From the NCBI GenBank assembly GCA_013697015.1, contig JACCXL010000066.1, positions 1 to 8,588 on the forward strand: a DNA stretch of 8,588 bases. The letters run 5' to 3'. Below are positions 6,234-8,588 of the stretch, in pieces. The notes under the pieces were generated by a model, which searched no databases, was not told the origin of the DNA, and saw only the letters and a list, made by a program, of their open reading frames with translations. Within the stretch, counting starts at the first letter, position 1. Every line of letters begins with the position of its first letter. The translations under genes were made by a program, and so were the position numbers. Source of the DNA: Chthoniobacterales bacterium (lineage in GTDB: Bacteria > Verrucomicrobiota > Verrucomicrobiia > Chthoniobacterales > UBA10450).

Positions 6234-7153
6234 GATTTTGTGGCGATGAGCGCAGCCAGCACGACCGGCAGATAGAGAATCGAGCTGAGGAAAAGCGCGC
6301 GCGCCGAACCGAGATCGCGTTTCATCCAGAAGCGCACCGCGACCCCAAGGAAAACCAGACCGGCCGCGAGCACGATCGGCACGGAAGCGCGAGTCGTCAG
6401 GCCACAGAAGGCCGGCAGGACGCTCGCGCATGTGACGAGCACGGCAAAGAAAACGCTCTGGCGCCCGCTGCGTTTTCCGCCGAGATCGCGGCCGGAGAGC
6501 ATGCGAAATCCGGCACGCGCGTAGTCGTCGCGATACATCCACGCGATCGCGAAAAAGTGCGGCATTTGCCAGCAGAACAGGAGGGCAAACAAACTCCAGG
6601 CTGGCCAGCCGACCTCGCCGCGCGCGGCGGCCCAGCCGATCATCGGCGGGATCGCACCCGGGACCGCGCCGACAAGTGTGTTCGCGGTGCTGATGCGTTT
6701 CAGAGGTGTGTAGGTGAAGATGTAAATCCCAATCGTGGCGGCGGCGAGCAGCGCACTGAGCCGGTTGCAGGCAAAAGCCAGATAGAGGACGCCGCCGCAG
6801 CCGAGTGCTCCGCCGGCGACGAGGGCGTCTCGCGCCGCCATGCGGCCCGCCGGGATCGGGCGCATCTTCGTCCGTTGCATGAGCGCATCCAGACGCCGTT
6901 CCCACCATTGATTGAGCGCGGCTGCGCCGGCGGCGGCCAGCGCGGTCCCGAACACGACATGAAAGAGTCCTGCATAACTGATCGCGTCGGGCGAACCCAA
7001 ATAGAAACCGACCGCGGTCGTAAGCAGGACGAGCAGCGTTAAGCGCGCTTTCACCAACTCCGCGAAATCGAAAAGAAGGCGGGGGCGCGTCGTCTCTTCC
7101 GCTGCCGCGACTGCTTCGACGGAGACTGATTCTTCCACAAGGGCCGTTTTCAT
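6230..7153 (-). CDS. ctaB: Heme O synthase (protoheme IX farnesyltransferase, CtaB)
   Basis: A UbiA-superfamily membrane prenyltransferase that adds the farnesyl group of farnesyl diphosphate to heme B, giving heme O for the oxidase. It has 307 residues, the normal size, and about eight to nine hydrophobic segments after a polar ~30-residue N-terminus. The first active-site motif is N81-QWW-E85-RRL-D89 followed by MQRTKMRP (92-99), the heme O synthase form. The second region has YTPLKR (148-153), NTLVGAVPGAIPPMIGW (158-174) and the PHF-A-W-YRDDY segment (198-211), all typical of CtaB/COX10. Two more Arg/Gly-rich residues groups (SGRDLGGKRSG) sit where others have 'MLPV' loops. The frame extends upstream over ctaA, but the ATG at 7153 fits homologues and overlaps the ctaA stop as ATGA. 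No ribosome binding site is visible. Confidence 0.95.
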   Translation of the reverse strand: MKTALVEESVSVEAVAAAEETTRPRLLFDFAELVKARLTLLVLLTTAVGFYLGSPDAISYAGLFHVVFGTALAAAGAAALNQWWERRLDALMQRTKMRPIPAGRMAARDALVAGGALGCGGVLYLAFACNRLSALLAAATIGIYIFTYTPLKRISTANTLVGAVPGAIPPMIGWAAARGEVGWPAWSLFALLFCWQMPHFFAIAWMYRDDYARAGFRMLSGRDLGGKRSGRQSVFFAVLVTCASVLPAFCGLTTRASVPIVLAAGLVFLGVAVRFWMKRDLGSARALFLSSILYLPVVLAALIATKS

Positions 7154-8178
7154 GGGGCGGCAGCGTGCTGCATGGCTTGGAATCGCGGCGACGGCTGAGC
7201 TAATGGAATGGCGCGGGCTGGCCGGAAGCAGAGCGCGCAGAGACTGACCCCGGTCGCCAGCATTGTCGCGCCGACCGCCAGATGCGCGGTCGCGATGTCC
7301 GCCGCTTTGTTGCTCCAGATTGTCCACGCGCCCAGCGTAATTTGCGCGCACAGGAGCACGATCCAGAAAGCGGAAAGACGATTGAGTTCGGTGCGCGCCG
7401 CTCGACGCACGCGCAGTGCAAATGCGATCACACCCACTGCGATGAGCACTGCGCCGAACCGATGCGCCATCTGCAGCCGGATGTGAAAGGCCGTCACTTC
7501 GGAAAAGGCGCGGACGTTTCGCCATTGGTTGATCTGCGCCAAGTGCGCGTCCGACGTATCTGGAATCCACTGGCCGTAGGCGGTCGGAAAATCGAAGATC
7601 GCGAGGTCCCGATGCTCGTGGCGCATGGTGGCACCGAGCGCAAGCTGCAGGTAAATCATGGCGGTAACGGCAAGCGCCAGCCAGCGCGCCTCGTCCGCGT
7701 TTGGGAGGTCACGCGCGAACCAGCGGGGCGACGTGGCGAGCGCGAGCACGATCAGCATGGCCAGGAACGCCTGCGCGAGACACGCGTGAAAAATTCCGAT
7801 TTCATCCTGCAACAATGTCACCCGCAAACCGCCGAGCACACCCTGCACGATAACCGCGCCAAGCGCAGCGAGCGCGAGACTGCGCACCCAGCGGCGTGCC
7901 TCCACACGCCACGCCCAGAGTGCAAGGATGATGGTGAGAAAGCCGACCGTGGACGCGATCAAGCGATGCACATGCTCGAAAAAGATGCCCCCCACCCATT
8001 TCGAAACCGGGAATAAAAACATGTTGTAGCCGAACGATGTCGGCCAATCCGGCACGGCTAGTCCGGCGCCCTTGCTCGTCACCATGCCGCCGGTGCAAAT
8101 CAGCAGGAGCGTGGCGGCGGCGGTTATCCACGCGAAGCGCGAAAGCCAGGCGTTCGGTTCTGCGAGAGGCGTGCGCAT
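7150..8178 (-). CDS. ctaA: Heme A synthase (CtaA/COX15 family)
   Basis: A membrane enzyme that oxidises a methyl group of heme O to a formyl group, giving heme A. It has 342 residues from the ATG at 8178, with eight membrane segments in two similar four-helix halves. The four heme-ligand-type histidines are present: H71 in EHVHR (H69 is also conserved), H131 in IFHACLAQ, H239 in QMAHRFG and H299 in TAHLAVGA. The N-terminal loop GGMVTSKGAGLAVPDWPTS (30-48) is typical of the COX15-like branch. The loop cysteine pair of Bacillus-type CtaA is absent. MRHEHRD (185-191) lies at the end of the helix after the central loop. A GTG at 8190 would add four residues; ATG is preferred, though neither has a ribosome binding site. 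It follows coxB after 37 bases and overlaps ctaB by 4. Confidence 0.95.
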   Translation of the reverse strand: MRTPLAEPNAWLSRFAWITAAATLLLICTGGMVTSKGAGLAVPDWPTSFGYNMFLFPVSKWVGGIFFEHVHRLIASTVGFLTIILALWAWRVEARRWVRSLALAALGAVIVQGVLGGLRVTLLQDEIGIFHACLAQAFLAMLIVLALATSPRWFARDLPNADEARWLALAVTAMIYLQLALGATMRHEHRDLAIFDFPTAYGQWIPDTSDAHLAQINQWRNVRAFSEVTAFHIRLQMAHRFGAVLIAVGVIAFALRVRRAARTELNRLSAFWIVLLCAQITLGAWTIWSNKAADIATAHLAVGATMLATGVSLCALCFRPARAIPLAQPSPRFQAMQHAAAP

Positions 8179-8215
8179 GTCTGCGTGCACCGGCTACTCA
8201 GCGCCGGTTGCGGTG

Positions 8216-8588
8216 TTATCCGCCCTGCGGAGTTTCCGGCTTGGGAGGAGGTGGCGGACTCTGGAGGCCATCAGGCGCGCCAGTCGGATTCGCAGACTTG
8301 GGAGCGCCCGGCGGCGGGATACTTCCCGGCGTCGGTCCGGGCCCTGGTTCGCCCGGCGGGCGTGCGCCGGGTGGTGGCGCACTGGCCGTCCCGGCGAGTT
8401 CCGTCCGCTCCTTTAACCACGCTTGATAATCCGCCGGCGAATCGACCACGAGCATCCCTTTCATACCGTAATGCCCGAGGCCACAGAGCTGGCCGCAAAT
8501 CACTTCGTAGCTGCCGACGCGAATAGGCGTGAACCACATCGGGATGATCTCGCCGGGAATAGCATCCTGCGCGCTGCGCATATGGGGC
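8216..8588 (-). CDS. coxB: Cytochrome c oxidase subunit II (CoxB), C-terminal part only
   Basis: Subunit II takes electrons from cytochrome c at its extracytoplasmic CuA centre and passes them to the heme-copper core. Only the last ~123 residues lie in the window; the frame is open to the right edge, where PHMRSAQDAIPG continues the usual 'P-x-x-R-x-x-QDA-PG' segment, so the ATG at 8581 is internal. The CuA ligand loop C-G-Q-L-C-G-L-G-H-Y-G-M carries two Cys, His and Met; Gln takes the place of the common Glu, as in some other oxidases. The first CuA His and the membrane helices are outside the window. After the conserved end (ADYQAWLKE) there is a ~57-residue Pro/Gly-rich tail (8219-8389) that standard CoxB lacks. 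No coxA follows; ctaA is next. Confidence 0.95.
   Translation of the reverse strand, partial: PHMRSAQDAIPGEIIPMWFTPIRVGSYEVICGQLCGLGHYGMKGMLVVDSPADYQAWLKERTELAGTASAPPPGARPPGEPGPGPTPGSIPPPGAPKSANPTGAPDGLQSPPPPPKPETPQGG

Noticed and set aside
6234..6908. Upstream in-frame extension of the sco gene, giving a 444-residue protein
   Set aside because: This part overlaps ctaB in another frame and is Arg/Pro-rich without any domain; the ATG at 6233 fits SCO proteins and the ATGA junction.
7154..7570. Upstream in-frame extension of ctaB, giving a 446-residue protein
   Set aside because: The extra 139 residues overlap ctaA in another frame and look random; normal CtaB length is reached from the ATG at 7153.
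7282..8016. Open frame of 244 codons on the + strand opposite ctaA
   Set aside because: It is very rich in Arg, His and Glu with no domain, and lies antisense to a clear eight-helix heme A synthase.

Overview
This is an 8.6 kb piece of a GC-rich bacterial chromosome carrying ordinary housekeeping and cell-surface genes. The mix suggests a Verrucomicrobia member, perhaps a soil Chthoniobacterales/Spartobacteria-type organism: an isolated nuoA, a heme A synthase of the 'GLAVPDWP' type, a cytochrome oxidase/heme A cluster, small conserved unknown proteins and few Shine-Dalgarno sequences. The taxonomic guess is inference; Acidobacteria or Planctomycetes are alternatives. No rRNA, tRNA, CRISPR array, insertion sequence or phage gene was seen.

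Left part, + strand (1-2656). The window opens inside a large protein of unknown function with two internal repeat units and a Ser/Pro/Ala-rich tail; it resembles the DUF3352 type. Next come a small basic unknown protein that may be a winged-helix type (1504-1836), nuoA for the membrane arm of respiratory complex I (1878-2249), and a Dabb-domain ferredoxin-like barrel protein (2339-2656). No other nuo gene is in the window.

Middle, + strand (2711-5561). A family GT4 glycosyltransferase and an RmlA/RfbA-type glucose-1-phosphate thymidylyltransferase overlap by 8 nt and probably serve one surface polysaccharide pathway. The glycosyltransferase has an extra ~230-residue C-terminal part that reads as a second, degenerate copy of its own N-terminal acceptor-side domain. 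This is the most unusual item in the window.

Right part, - strand (5574-8588). A tight operon reads, in transcription order, coxB (3' part only), ctaA, ctaB, sco. The last two junctions are 4-nt ATGA overlaps. The products are oxidase subunit II with its CuA site, the two enzymes that turn heme B into heme O and heme A, and a SCO-type copper chaperone. Together they build a heme A/CuA terminal oxidase. CoxB has an odd Pro/Gly-rich C-terminal tail. This operon converges on the polysaccharide genes with only 12 nt between stop codons.

I did not find a clear new multi-gene system. The best leads are the one-and-a-half glycosyltransferase, the CoxB tail, and the small unknown protein just upstream of the lone nuoA.
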